Positions 12,289 to 24,742 of a DNA stretch of 64,000 nucleotides are shown piece by piece. Source of the stretch: Atherix ibis (taxonomy: Eukaryota > Arthropoda > Insecta > Diptera > Athericidae); contig OY282610.1 in NCBI GenBank assembly GCA_958298945.1, positions 45,577,667-45,641,666 of the forward strand, written 5' to 3'. The stretch's first letter is position 1; the number at the start of each line of letters is the position of its first letter. Below the pieces are notes generated by a model, which worked only from the letters and a program-made list of their open reading frames with translations, had not been told where the DNA came from and made no database searches. A program made the translations under genes and the position numbers.

Positions 12289-12640
12289 AGATCTGGTATT
12301 TCTTTGAGTACGAAACTGTTAATGCTGTTATGATAACTGTTGAGCATTATTTAGGTCTACCATATAGCATACTTCTATAGTGCTCAAACTTACCATAACA
12401 GCATTGGCAGTTTCATCCTCACAGAAATACCATCCAATGACAACTTCGGCCCGAACGCTGTCAAAATGTTTGACCCAAACGCTTAGCTTTCAAAATCAGG
12501 GTCTGGTCTATGCCACTGTTAACGGTTTCTGCTCCATTACAGGCGAGGCATATGATATTTGGACTAAACTTCTTATAACACTTAAATTTTTCGAGGGTAC
12601 AAATGCCAAAATATTCAACACATCGATTTGAGGAGTATTC
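12289..12640. mobile_element. two DD41D-type transposase pieces in inverted arrangement
   Basis: The plus strand at 12291-12360 reads IWYFFEYETVNAVMITVEHY. The minus strand from 12433 downward reads IGWYFCEDETANAVMVSLST. Both resemble the GPYFFEDExGxAVTVNGERY block between the first and second catalytic residues of DD41D-like transposases (compare VTVNGERY near 28565 and IVGPYFFQNEI at 56598). The minus-strand copy seems to continue upward in coordinate to about 12640 (KLSVWVKHF, like the KxTVWCAL block). The arms 12295-12350 and 12377-12431 pair as a foldback of about 55 bp with a 26-bp loop. No intact frame remains. Confidence 0.5.
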
Positions 12641-14295
12641 AATTCTTGCACTGTCTCGCGTTTGTTAAAATTATTCACTATTCAATAGAAATTTAGCGGT
12701 ACGCTGTCCTGAACGAATTTTTTATGTTATTTTCTAAGCGTCCCAATAACTGATGAATTATTTTCGACAAAATTTCTTACAATAATCACACATTGCTGAA
12801 GGTTATAGTGCTGTATAAAATTTTTTTTCATGTTCACTCGCTGACAAAATGACAGTAAATCAAAATGGCATCAAATTAAAGTTGTAAGCTTAACTTTAGA
12901 ATACTTGGCATAATACTATATAATAAAATACCTTATTTTAGTTCTTAAATGGAAAAAGTACTAACGAGTATAGTATACCCTAATATGTGACTCCATATAC
13001 ATACTCGTAAGTGTGCATAAGTTTCAGAGTTGTAATGAATCTACTGTCAAGATTTGGTTGGTGGCTTAGGAAAATAAAGTGAAAATAAGCTCGGAATATA
13101 AATTGCTTCTGTTCAGGCTTAAATGCTTAAAATTTTTGTAACGAAAAGATTTATGTTTAGTAAATTTATAAGCTGATGCCAATATCAGATATAATATGTT
13201 ATAATATAATTGTTATATTGTGTAAATTTACTATAAATTTTACATTTACTATAATTTGAATATTATTTTTATTTTATACTAATTTCATTATAAATCTTTT
13301 GGTATAAATAAAAAATGTGATTCTTTTTTACAATGAAAATTCTTGTGAATTTAAAATAAGAAAAGAAATATGTAAGGCAAAGCGTAATTTTTTTATTTTT
13401 AAAATGTTTACTAATGAGTTTTTAATATGTTACATAATAAAATGAAGTAAAACAAATACGAACAGAGCAAAATATACCGTCAAAATGCATTGGATCTTAG
13501 ATAATTAAAAAAATTTATTAAAAATGTCAAAAAAAGGCTAGTCTTGCATTAAGGATTAACAGTATCAGAGAGAGTATTTCTGTGTGGTTATGGGAATACT
13601 TTTGGTATCATTAATGCTTTTCAGGATGTGGATTTACTATTGAGAAGCTTTACTTTAATCAAAAATTTCTGGAGAATAAATTTGAAGTTATAACAATTCT
13701 ATTTATATCCTATTTTGCTAATATTTCAGATTTTTTTAATTTTTTGGTCATTACGTCTTTTACGATATATTTTCTGTTGGCTTTTCCTGTAATACGTTTC
13801 ATAGCCTTGATCAAATAAGTTGTGCCTACCGCAAAACCACCACATGAAAGGCGGTTGATTTCAGAGTAACCTGAATTTCGTTATGAACTTATTCTGGTTG
13901 GCCTCCGTACTATAGTCTGCATTACGATTTGCATCAGTCACTTTCTTTAAAATATTTCAGCAAATCTAATTTTTATATAAAATATGTCTCCTTTTAAATG
14001 ATAACTGATTTACAATATTTAAAAATACTTTCATCGTATGTAGTTCCGGCGTAAATAACTGTGAAAAAAAAGTGTTATAATCAAAATGACCGGATTTCTT
14101 TAAATTAAAACAGTAGATTATCTTCGCTAAATTTTATTTTTTTCAATTGATAGTTGAAATTTCATTATTTCAGAAACATTTCAATGAAAAAAAAATAGAA
14201 AAAAGGAGATATCTCAAAGTATAGAAAATTATGTTACAGTGCTGAGTACCATATATTAGATATTCTCTGCTATCTTAATTGGAAAGATACCCCTA
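12641..14295. other. AT-rich spacer, no gene recognised
   Basis: The minus strand at 13710-13880 holds a short open stretch (about 56 codons, containing GGFAVGTTYLIKAM) of better composition than its surroundings but with no ATG-led frame or family match. Not called as a gene. Confidence 0.35.
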
Positions 14296-15574
14296 CGCAG
14301 GCAAAAAAAATTCAACAAGTACCGCCCGATGGAACTGCTGTCACAAAAGACCATCGTGGAGTACATTCTTTTAGTAGCCTACTGTCAAAGTTTCAGTCGA
14401 TTTCCTTCATTAGTTTTGTTTTGAGAGTCTTTGAAAGCGAGCGTGTCGGTCGGTTGCACAAAAATGGAAAAAGAACAATATCGTTCGGTGAGTAGATTCT
14501 TGTTTTTGGAAGGGAAAACGCGCAGCGAAATCAAAGATCGCTTGGATGCTGTGTATGGTGACTCTTCTCCTTCGATGGCGACCGTCAAGAATTGGTTCGA
14601 CGAGTTTGTTCGTGGCCGCACGTCGGTTTTTGATGAGCCACACCCAGTTGCCCCAAAAACGGCTGCTACGGAGGAAAACGTTAAAAAAGTCCACGATCTC
14701 GTGTTGGCAGACCGTCGATTGAAGGTTCACGAGATAGCTGAGACTGTGGGCATCGCAGTAGGAACGGTGCATCATATTCTACACGAAGAACTGGGCATGA
14801 GAAAGCTGTCGGCGCGATGGGTGCCGCGTTTGCTCACACCGGAAAACAAGCGCAACCGTTAGACCACATCGGCGACGTGTTTGGCGCTGTTTCAGCTCAA
14901 TCCAGCGGAGTTCTTGCTTCGTTTCGTGACCGTCGACGAAACATGAATTCACTGGTACACACCATAGACCAAGGAACAGTCGAAACAGTGGACTTCACCC
15001 GGCGAACGTGCTCCGAAGAAGGCGAAGACTGTTCGATCGGCCGGAAAGGTAATGGCCACCGTTTTCTGGGATTCACAAGGTGTGATCCGCATCGATTACC
15101 TCGAGAAGGGTAAAACAATCACGGGGCGCTACTATGCTGACTTATTGGGCCGATTTGACGTCGAATTGAAGAAAGAGCGGCCCCGCTTTGCGAAGAAAAA
15201 AGTGCTGTTCCACCACGACAACGCGCCGGCTCACACCTCCGCCGTCGCCATGGCCAAATTGGTCGAATTGCGCTACGAATTGCTGCCCCATCCACCGTAC
15301 TCTCCAGATTTGGCCCCCTGTGACTAATTTTTGTTTCCAAACCTGAAAAAATCACTCGCAGGGAATAGATTTGGGTCGAATGAGGAGGTCATCGTCGCCA
15401 CGGAGGCCTATTTTGCTTCCCTCGAGAAAATGTATTTTTTGGACGGGTTAAAAAAGTTAGAGCATCGCTGGGCCAAGTGTATCGAGGTTGAAGGAGATTA
15501 TGTGGAAAAATAAATAAATAAAAATAAATTTTCGTTTTTCTTTTGTAGGCTAAGTACTTGTTGAATGACCCTCG
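14296..15574 (+). mobile_element. mariner element, near full length
   Basis: Flanked by TA at 14294-14295 and 15575-15576. The right end, read inward on the minus strand, begins CGAGGGTCATTCAACAAGTA. The left end is a decayed counterpart sharing ATTCAACAAGTAC but with extra A residues and changes in the first 10 bases. Length is 1279 bp with one transposase frame inside. The LINE relic at 15577 begins immediately after the right TA, so the mariner probably landed at or in that LINE. Confidence 0.88.
14464..15513 (+). pseudogene. mariner transposase with four nonsense codons
   Basis: The frame of 349 codons plus stop runs without a frameshift from ATG at 14464 (MEKEQYRSVSRFLFLEGK). An in-frame ATG at 14431 is less likely because family members start at the ME residues. 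Stops: TAG codon 133 (14860), TGA codon 161 (14944, where the family has Trp in the DETW block), TAG codon 168 (14965) and TAA codon 288 (15325). All three catalytic aspartates are present: codon 158 (VDET), codon 252 (HHDNAPAH) and codon 287 (LAPCD), the last two 34 residues apart. The protein ends EGDYVEK like the relic at 62459-63581. The lack of indels with several point stops suggests ordinary mutational decay after insertion. Confidence 0.88.
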
Positions 15575-15576
15575 TA

Positions 15577-16390
15577 TGGTCAATTTTAAAGCCTCTAAAA
15601 CTCCACACATCCATAAGAGAGTTCGTCATCACAAGAATATTGATAGACTGACCATTGCTAGTGTGAGAGGAAGAGTAATAATAGACGAATTACTTTTAGA
15701 CCAATTTAACACCCACAATGGTTTCCGGCAAGCAGACGCACTTTCATGTGTTCTCTTTAACCTGGTGGTGCAAGAAGTGATCTGTGACTCAGGAGTAATC
15801 ATAAGGGATACTATCATCATTAAGTCCACTTCGCTTTTAGCATACAGCGATGATATCAACATTATATGTTTATCAGAAAGAGCTGCATGAGAGACCTTTA
15901 CCAAGATTGAACCAGCGACGAAAAATCTTCGGCTGCACATAAGTGAAGGCAAAACAAAGTACATGGTGGTACCGTCGGCATCAAAGACAAGATCAACTAG
16001 TACAAGTTAAATACTGGTGAGAGATTATAGCTTCGAAAAAGTCACGAGTATGACCATAAGATCACAGGACACTAGTCTTCCCATTCCTCATGTATTCTTC
16101 GGCAACTTGGGTTTTCAGCAAAACCCATTGCGAACTCTTATCTAGTATCTGTTAGCCCTTATCTGGATGATTCTGAAGGATGGACGGTTTTGGAACCTAT
16201 GTAACGTTGGAAGCCTGTGGTATATAGGTGGGGGTGGACATTTTATTCGTATAGATGAGGAAGATTCTATCGCAAATATCTACACTGGCTCCCAAAAGAT
16301 GAGGTAGGGCCTGCCTTCAGTGGAGCGATAGCTCTATAATGTCTGCAGTTGTTTGATTCAGGAGGCATAGACCGGACAAATATAACTTTA
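15577..16390 (+). pseudogene. non-LTR retrotransposon relic, RT palm and C-terminal part
   Basis: Reads FNTHNGFRQADALSCVLFNL, then LLAYSDDINIICLSERAA (15833-15887), a reverse transcriptase core in which SDD replaces the usual ADD, followed after a stop by NLRLHISEGKTKYMVV. This order (FRQGDALS, LLAYADDID, NEGKTKYM) is that of a widespread insect LINE family. Downstream, about 16240-16385 can be read as a decayed HVIRM-x-RGRP tail. Stops and frameshifts break it and the endonuclease domain is absent (5' truncation). A second copy of the family lies at 44120-45060. Confidence 0.7.
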
Positions 16391-16399
16391 ATTTAGAAA

Positions 16400-16800
16400 G
16401 TCTATGGGATTATAAATTACTGAAAGCTGTTTGTATATTTAATAGGAAGAACGAATAGTGATATCATCCGCATATGTGGCTGTTATCATTTTAGGATTAG
16501 CTGGAATATTGTAATTAAACAGATTATACAGAAAGGAAGCAAGAATAGTACCTTCAGGAACATTTGCCTTAATAGGAGATATCTCGATGTAGTCAGTATT
16601 AATTGCTATTAGAAAATGGTGTTGGAAAATACATGATTTGAAAATAAGAAAATATGTACAGGCAAGGATGGTCTTAAGTTTCCAAAGCAGTCCAGGATGC
16701 TACATATGAACAAAGCTGTATTTAACACTTTTGGACAATACTGCTTTCGCTCAAGAGAGTGATCAACTGCACGATGACATTGATTAGGGATAATTTCGGC
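16400..16800 (-). pseudogene. jockey-type LINE reverse transcriptase relic
   Basis: On the minus strand 16590-16455 reads EISPIKANVPEGTILASFLY, then NLFNYNIPANPKMITATYAD and DITI. This matches the GVPQGSVLGPxLYN...ATYADDTAI stretch of jockey-clade reverse transcriptases and keeps the YADD catalytic pair. Upstream (to about 16800) the frame is broken. It lies antisense to and just beyond the plus-strand LINE relic, so it is an independent insertion. Confidence 0.65.
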
Positions 16801-17010
16801 ATTTTCTGGAATAGGATGAAGGTATTACAAATTTTTTTTCATGGATATTTTCAAGGATTTGTAATAAGCTGATCGATTTTTAGTACATTGAAGAATTTAC
16901 TAATTTGTTTCAATCACATGAAAATCTAAGAGCTTTCTTCACTCCGCATACTTTCTTTAAAATAATATATCTTCCAACGGCATTTCAAAGTAACTATTAA
17001 TATTGAACAT

Positions 17011-17102
17011 TCCAAAGTATCCCCTAACAGTGCTGGTATTCTTCAAGGCAGTATTTTTGGTCCACTTTTATGTAATTCTTATACCTATAATATGTCATCG
17101 AA
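17011..17102 (+). pseudogene. LINE reverse transcriptase fragment (GxPQGSxxGPLL block)
   Basis: Reads SKVSPNSAGILQGSIFGPLL followed by CNSYTYNMSS, the finger/palm junction block of LINE reverse transcriptases. Only about 30 codons are recognisable. It is on the opposite strand to the jockey piece just upstream, so it is a separate fragment. Confidence 0.55.
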
Positions 17103-19489
17103 GTTTAAAAAGAAATTGGTCAAGAAAAAATACCTTTTAAAAGAGGCATCTATTATTGTGGATTTTAAAAATATCGGCTCTATAAGCACCTGTTAATGAG
17201 CTTCAATTCAATTATCGATTATGATGCCATCTATGATCATTTTTATAAGTTCCAAAAAATTTACATAAAACGACTTTTTTTTTTTAAATTATTGTATATT
17301 GTATAAGTGGAATGACACGTTTTAAATTGAGAAAATAAATATGAAATAAAAATATAAAAGAAACCATTTTAACATTTCTAATATGAGTAATAATATGACA
17401 GAATTGTGAATATGGAACTATTATTGTTACAACATTTGAGGTAGGAAAGGAATTTTTTCCTTTTTTAACGAGTATGGCGTAATTTTTAGTTGAGATATCT
17501 TTCATAATCATTTCATATCATTTGAAAATATCCTTGAACAAATGACAAAAACGAATTCGTTTTCTTTCAGCCGCTCCTTGATAAATGTATTTATTTATTT
17601 GTTTATTTATTGCAAAATTTTTTCCATGAATTAGATGAATTCGTTGGCTTCAATTTTACCATATGTCGTCGCGTATGTCATGTCTTTATCATCAGTAAAA
17701 ATAAATTCCTGATTGTTGATATTTTTATTGTTATGCTGTTAACTATAGGTATTATGTGATGACAGTAATGGTGACATTGATGGTGCTGGTATTTACCAAT
17801 TTTAATAGTGCTGTTGGCGGTTATGCAAAATCCGCGTGGAAGTCATTCAAAACAGGCAGCAATTTTTTTTGTTTCAAAACTACAAGCCTACATGTACAGA
17901 CACATAAGACAATGATAAATTTTCGGGTGTTTAACCAAATGTGAACTCGTTGTCGGCTCATGCACGCAATCTTCTCCTTAATTTTTGTAATATTTTCAAC
18001 CAATTTTCAACAATGAGCGTACTGAGTTCAGCAGATTTGGAACAATTTTCCCTAAAAGAACAACAACATCGACGTCATTTATCATTTAGAAAAGCAGCAC
18101 TTTCTACGCAATTCCTTGCGGCCGCCTCACACATCTTTGGTCTACACGTATGGCCGTAGTCCTTCATAAAACGCTTGCCACATTCACGCACACTCGTAAA
18201 TCTGTTCACGCTACACTCGTTCAATGGTGTCGGTCAGGTGTTTGTGTCATGAGTAATGAGCATCTACCCTAATCAATTGGAATTTGGTGGTTGAGTGGGT
18301 AGTCAAAATGGGGAACCGAATACAATATAATAAAACGTCACATTTTCGTGCCTAACTACAGGCTTACTTTAACTTCCTTTTCTTATTGCGTATGACTAGA
18401 ATCAGCAATAATTGCACCGGCAAGAAGGCACTTTACATTTGGACGATGAAAAAGCCTCACATTCCTCTATTGGGGATGGTTAGAAGACAAGAAAAAATCT
18501 ACACAAAGTCATCTCTTATCATTTCTTGTTTTGAAAAATTGTCTACCACATCGTAATGCTAAAAACTTTTATAGGACCATTTCCAGCAAAGATATTTCGC
18601 TGACAAACAGTATACAATTTGTTGCTATCCAAAATGTCAGCATGTTCGTACCTTGATGTGTTAAGGGTGGCTTCTTTTCCATTTTGTATATTTTTTTTCT
18701 TTCTAGTTATATGCTCGTTCTAAGAATATAAAAGCATCTATCTACCAAGAAAAATTGTTCAAAAGTAAGAGTTTTTTTATTGTTTTTATTTTTTATTTTC
18801 TTTATTTTTATCAAAAGATTTTCTCGTAACGCATAAGTACGAGTATGAAAGTATATTATCTATTTGAATTTTTGATACAATTCAAGTTACGTTTAAAGAG
18901 TTGATTTCCAATTTTCTTCGTAGAGTTGAATGCTTTTTTGTCACAATTATTTTCAATAAAAAAAAAAAGAATAATTTATTTACGTTGCGAAAATTTTGCT
19001 CATTATTTTAAATTTTTCCATAAATTTTTGAATATTCTCTATAAAATTGAATTTCTTATAAGGAATAAATGGTTTTATTTTACTCCCATTTATAAAAAGT
19101 GCAAATGACAAGCGAAATATTGTATTTATAAGAGCTATGAGATGAGTTGGCAAAGTTCTATAATAATTTATTAGAAAATTTATTTTTTTATATAAAAATT
19201 GTTTATTTCCTTTGAGCAAAAATATTTTTAAAACAAAATTAAATTTGATTATATTTATTTCTAGGAAAGCTTTGTTGTATGTTAGATCCTAATAATCTGT
19301 GAGTAAGAAGAAAAATGATGAAAAAAGAAATTTCCAATATTAAATAATATTATAATAAAGCAATTACTTCAAAAGGGTAATAAATGGATATTTTTAAAGA
19401 AAAATCCTTCTTCGATTATGGGGCCCGGAACAAATGGAAATTTGAACAACCATTATCATGCCGATACGAAGTTTGGGGGGGGGGGGATT
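17103..19489. other. spacer with a higher-complexity segment at 17630-18520
   Basis: 17630-18520 is less A/T-biased than its flanks and holds two adjacent short plus-strand frames (17756-17944 and 17941-18159, the second containing MSVLSSADLEQFSLKEQQHR). Neither matches a family I recognise and no splice signals clearly frame them. The remainder is AT-rich. Confidence 0.35.
19475..19486 (+). repeat. poly-G run of 12
   Basis: Twelve consecutive G residues, unusual in such AT-rich DNA. It sits where the mariner relic at 19490 loses readable similarity, so it may mark an old rearrangement or a sequencing or assembly problem. Confidence 0.9.
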
Positions 19490-20090
19490 TCCTATTTCAC
19501 GTACCTTCCAAGTATTTGTTGATCGGTTTTGCAACGTGGGTTTCGATTTCAAAGCTCGATTCAACCTTATTAACTGCAGTCGATAATGATTATCAGTTAT
19601 TGTTTCGGATAGTATATAGGAATTCTGATAAATAACACTCCTCTTATCCTATCAGATATACAAATAACTTTCGAACCGCGGTCATTGCCTTTTGGCGTTG
19701 ATGGACTTGGTTCTCTTCCTCGGTAGTCAAATCCATTTTTTATCGCTTGTAACAATATAATGCAAAAAGCTTTGTCTTCTATCTTCCGAGAAGCATCTCA
19801 CACGTAACCAAACATATTTCGAAGTCTCTCTACCTCAAATGATATATAACCCAATTGCGTCCTTTTTGCACCATTCTCATTGCATGCAAATGCTTTCGGA
19901 TAGTAGAACTATAAAAATTTATAGCAGTTGATAAATCTTTTGAGTTGGATTTCCATCAAGTGCCCTTCGCGATTTTTGTCACTCACCGTCTTTAAATAGC
20001 CAAAACCAGATTTTCAACCAGTAAGCGGTACGTTTCCGGAAGAATTCTCTCAAGGATATAGTAATGACGTTGAAGTTCCCATAACTGCTG
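19490..20090 (-). pseudogene. mariner transposase relic, mori-like
   Basis: Minus-strand reading in shifting frames gives LREFFRKRTAYWLKIWFWLF with KDGE, then HLHAMRMVQKGRNWVIYHLR (the KRLxAMGxIQKxGNWVPYEL block), SFLHYIVTSDKKWI (first catalytic aspartate retained in TSDKKW) and LSETITDNHYRLQLIRLNRA. The second and third catalytic blocks are missing: similarity stops at the poly-G run. Several stops. The order of blocks equals that of the transposase at 1-370, so it may be an older relative of that element. Confidence 0.6.
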
Positions 20091-20179
20091 TTTTGCCGGG
20101 AACAAATATTGACAGTTGAATTTCAGTTACTGCGTTTGAAAGCTTACATATACGCCTTCAAGTACACCTGTTTCATCGA

Positions 20180-20350
20180 ACTTGAATCTGGTAAATCACT
20201 AGCAAAATCATTCTAAAGAGAGCAAGAACTTATTCCCATTCCTAATAGCTTATCCGTTAGACCCTCCTAGACGTGCAGTATAAATTTCAACCTTGTTCGA
20301 TAACTACACGACCTCATAGATCGTGATATGTGAAGTTGTGTTTGTTTATT
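20180..20350 (+). mobile_element. mariner-like 5' leader fragment
   Basis: 20262-20345 (CCTCCTAGACGTGCAGTATA ... GATATGTGAAGTTGTGTTTG) aligns with 10728-10818 (CCTTCTAGACGTACATTATA ... TTATAAGTGAAGTTGTGTTT). No transposase follows, so this is a 5' end only. Confidence 0.5.
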
Positions 20351-20439
20351 TGTTTCTATGTAAGGTCTCTTAATCATTTCATAGCGCTACGACCGTGACT
20401 GGTCTGTGGTTAGTGAGACAGAATATTAATTTTTTTATA

Positions 20440-21060
20440 TTTTGTGGTGCAGATTAGTATGTTGTAGAAGTTTAAAGAGGGGGACTAGGCAATGCAGTTA
20501 TTGGATCCAGCACCACCATAATAGGAGGAATCCCGCTTCCGAAGTAATTCTTGATCAGGTGTCCTTCATATAGAATGTGGATGATGGTGGAATGAGTACC
20601 ACAAAATTGGGTTAAAGGACAGTTTGTGTTGCTAAAAAGCAAATCATGAGTGAGAGCAGTATATATGTTATAAACCTGATTCTGAGGAGGTTGCATGCTC
20701 AAATTTGGATATGGATGTTGAATAGCCTAGTCAGGGAAATTGTTTTTTTGTAGCATCATCAAATTTTGTATTGAGCTTGGTGATTCCGCGATTTTAACTT
20801 AAGGAAAAGTCTTTATCAAGAAGATGGTACTTTGCTTAACAAGGCCTTAAACATCACCGAAAACAGATAAAAATGTGGAAAAAGTGGGGGATCTTATTAG
20901 GTTAGACCATCGAATAATATTGAAGCAGATGAAAAGTCTTCGAAACACTCAGAAATAGGGTACTTTGCCTTAGATCAGACATTGCAGATACTTAGATGAT
21001 CCATCATGATAGCGGCTCCTGTTACCCAGCTGCCTCTATCTAAAGAAAAAATTCCGAAGG
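20440..21060. repeat. unclassified dispersed repeat
   Basis: 20690-20740 (TGCATGCTCAAATTTGGATA ... CTAGTCAGG) aligns with 43010-43050 (CCATGCTCAAAATTTGGTAT ... CTGGTTAGG). 20970-21030 (ATTGCAGATACTTAGATGAT ... CATCATGATAGCG) aligns with 56010-56070 (ATTGCAGATTCTTAAATACT ... CATCATGATAATG). The family therefore has at least three partial copies here. A minus-strand Gag-like origin is possible but not shown. Confidence 0.45.
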
Positions 21061-23700
21061 TCCCCCATTTGGTTTGATCTACCTATCCCTGATATATCCG
21101 ATTTGGAAAGAGATATTCTCGATAGTATAAAGTAGATGCTAAAAGGCTAACACCATTTCCATCAGCATATAGGAATTTTTTCTTTAAATTCGTGAATGGA
21201 TTAAGTAACTCCACAATTCCGTTCATAGATGCTGCCGCCGATTATCACACAACATCCGTTGGTGTCATCCAGCTTGCTGGCAGTGAATATCATGTGATCA
21301 ATTGTACAATCCTAACAGGTAGAAATTTCCTTTTCCATGGCGAAAAAAATTAATAGCCATGTTTAGATAAATAAATTATATTAACGGTGGAAGATTTCTT
21401 TCCATACTATTCGAAAAACAATCATTCCGTTGTTGACTCAACAAAAACTTATGCTTACCACTATCCTTCATGCCATTCTTATGGCTTTCAACTCACCATT
21501 CCCCATATTTTATATGAATGCTACTTAACTTAGAATTTCTTATTGAATAGGACTATTTCCATGACGAAGCTCCTACATTCAACAACCCTATTTTTAACAT
21601 TCTTAAGCACCTTAATTTGCTCCATAAAATTTAATAATATCTGCATTTTCCGTCCAAATAACCATCGACCTGTTTCATCAGAGAAGCTAGTAATGCCAAC
21701 CTACACGTAACATGAAGTCACCAAATGGCCTCATAGCTGTGACGCTACAGAATAATTCCTGGCTTTTATGTCAGACATCTTATAATACACACAAGATGTC
21801 ATCTTGTTAGCGTTGATAACACTCAAAGAAGTGTAACCCAGAAGCTGAAAGCGATTCCAGTTGAAGCCGTACGAAGAATGGAAAACATTCCATTTTTACC
21901 TTTTAAAAAGTGTCCCCCAACACAACAACTAACACAAATAAGATACAAACAAACTTTAATATCTTAAACATTTCTTTACCACACAAAACATTTTGTCAAA
22001 TTAGCAACAACAAAAAATATATTATTTATCAAAAACTTTTAATAAGCAGACCAACTCCAGTGTTGATTCCTTAAATGAAAATGTTTACAATTTATCATAC
22101 ACTAAGAAAATTCGCATAAATTCCAATTTTAACGAGTATATCCCACATGAATATTTATTTAAAGGAACATTTATATTTTTGTTGATCTTAAAATAAATGA
22201 GAAACTATGCAAATATGTTTACGTACAAATTTAACAATATTAAAATATATTTTAGAATTTATATGAATGTATTTGTTATTTGTTATACTTGATACCATAC
22301 ATAGTATAGACAATGGCTTGAGATTAAGTACATATGCTCTTATATGCTTCCGATGAAAACTTCAAAGATTAAGTGAAAATTTTTAATGATTCTATGGTTC
22401 CTTTGCACAGGAAATAACGCGTTTTCTTGTATCAAGGTTGGAAGTTTTAATGTGACATCAACCAAATTTAAATTGAACTAACAATTTCTGTTAATACAAA
22501 ATAAACTCCTTTTTTTTGGATCTCGATATTTGGACATTTTTTCATTGACAAATAAAAAACAAAAAAAAATTAAATACCAAAACTAGGATTAAGTAATTTT
22601 CTATGTAATATCAATAAGAATATACATAAAAGCATATTTATTCTAGTTTAAGCTCATATGGAAAAGGGAATCAAGAAAAGGACTAATAAATATATAAACA
22701 GCAAATACACACATTGTATTAGGGAATATGATAATAATTATGCCCCTCGTGAACCTGTCATAATTAATAATTAAAAATGTCATATAACTTACGTATATGG
22801 AATTATACATATGTGTATGTGAACTATACGTGCCTGTATGTGTAGATCCATATGTGGCTGACTATAGGTACTATGCTTTAAGCTTTAACGTAGTTCTGGA
22901 TGGTATTTTCTCTTTAATATCATATACTTTAATAAGTACTTTTCCATATGCATAAATACACACGCATACACACACATGTTCTTAATATTTATAATTATTG
23001 ATTATTTTTGTTTTCCGTTTTTTTTTTGTTTTGTTATTTTATAAAAACTAAAGTGCTCATTTCTCCAAAGTGCTCATAGGCAATTTAGTATAAATCGATT
23101 TTATGGTATATTTCTTAATAAACCATAAGAATGACGATAGCCATATAATAAAATGAGTTAATTGAGAAAAATAATGGCCGACAGTAAATGAGAACAGTAC
23201 GTTCAAGTTAATATAACGTAAGTTTATGACAACGTTTTAAATTGCGTTTAATTTATAACATTAACAAAGGCTGGAAATTCATTAAATATGATTATTAGTA
23301 TGATAGATATTGGACGATATCATTTATAAGAGTGTCTTGCGGAAATTTATTTATACTATAGAATAATATATATGTATGTATTCGGAATTTCAAGTTTATT
23401 TGGAGGAAGAAAAAAAATAATACAAATACAAAAATTATTATTTGATTTTGTGACTACCCATTGAGATGTCTATTCTTGTACTCTCCATTAATAAATGTAT
23501 ATAAAAATAATGTTTAGTCATTTTAAAAACGTGCCCATTTCTAGTGCATGCATATAAAATATAGTTAATATAATTTATTGATCAATTTCATTCCTGTATA
23601 CACCTGTTTGGTCAGTATTAGAAATTTTCTATTTCTATCTAGGCACTGTTGAAAATTATATAATATTATAGCAGCAAAATTAATTATTTGATATTATTAT
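21061..23700. other. spacer, no gene recognised
   Basis: 21061-21900 is of higher complexity and may belong to the dispersed repeat just upstream. 21900-23700 is AT-rich. No transposase or reverse transcriptase signature seen. Confidence 0.35.
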
Positions 23701-23709
23701 TAGTTAGTG

Positions 23710-24742
23710 GTATTTTCCAACAGATGGAGTTAAAATCAATTAACTCAATGACGTCTAGTTGAAAGGTGATATCAGGTGAAAATTTTATTGAAATCGATAA
23801 TCAAAAGTTATTCAATTTCAAAAAATTGACCAGAATAAAGAGAAAATTCACTATATTTTATAATATCACTCTGAAAAAGGTGACAACGCACTGTAGGCTT
23901 ATGAAAAAATTATGATTTTTATGGTGAAGGCGCTATATTACTCACTTTCGTTCTAGAAATTTCGATGCCCGATTTGGTCGGTCAATTTGATGAAATTCTT
24001 GAAAAAAATTGAGCAAAACTTTATGAATTAAGTATTAATCAACAAATAGTTTTACACTATTTGTGAATGGCTGGGTTTTAAACTAAAAATAAAATGGGCG
24101 ACAGGCTGCTGAAGCGCAATGAAATTGGCAGGTTGATGAAGTGCAATGAAATCGAGCCATTTCTGAAACAAATCATAATTGACAATAAAAAATGGGTTAA
24201 ATACGAGAATATCGTGGAAAAAGATAAATGAACGATCACATATACAATAATTTTAAGGATTGACGGCCAATAAGGTTATGGTGGAACTGAAAGGGAATCC
24301 TTCATTATGAACCACTATCGTTCGATCAAACTATTTACTCTATAAGCAACTCGAGAGATTACACCAAGCGATGGACAGAAAATGATTAAAATTGTTTAAA
24401 GTGTTCAACTTCAACCACTATAACGCTTAATCACACAACTCACTGATCAAAAATTTGGAGGGCTATCCAGATATTGCACCCTCCTACTACCACTTGTTTC
24501 GATCTCTGCGGAACTTTCTTAATGGAACCAATCTCTGCGAAACTTTCTTAATGGAACCAAGCCAAGAGAGGCCTGTGAAAAACGCTTGAAACACTGACGG
24601 AATGATGACTTTGCCCGAAAAATGGCGAAAAATTGTCGATAATACTGGAGAATATTTGGTTTAAATAAAATCTTATTTATGCTCTGAATTAATCGTTTCT
24701 CTTTTATTCAAAAAACCATATTGACTTTTCCGATTAACCCAT
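23710..24742 (+). mobile_element. decayed mariner, cecropia/mellifera-like
   Basis: The right end, read inward on the minus strand, starts ATGGGTTAATCGGAAAAGTC, resembling the TTGGGTTGTTCGGAAAGTAA end of the elements at 38644 and 48968. The left boundary is uncertain. Transposase blocks in order: a weak N-terminal ELSINQQIVLHYL, then RLLKRNEI and EIEPFLKQIIIDNKKWVKYE (24091-24210), GYPDIAPSYYHLFRSLRNFL (24460-24520) and LPEKWRKIVDNTGEYLV ending at 24665. The first aspartate appears as N (IDNKKW) and the third as Y (APSYYHLF), so it is catalytically dead as well as frameshifted. It contains a 29-bp tandem duplication (24502-24559). Confidence 0.7.
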
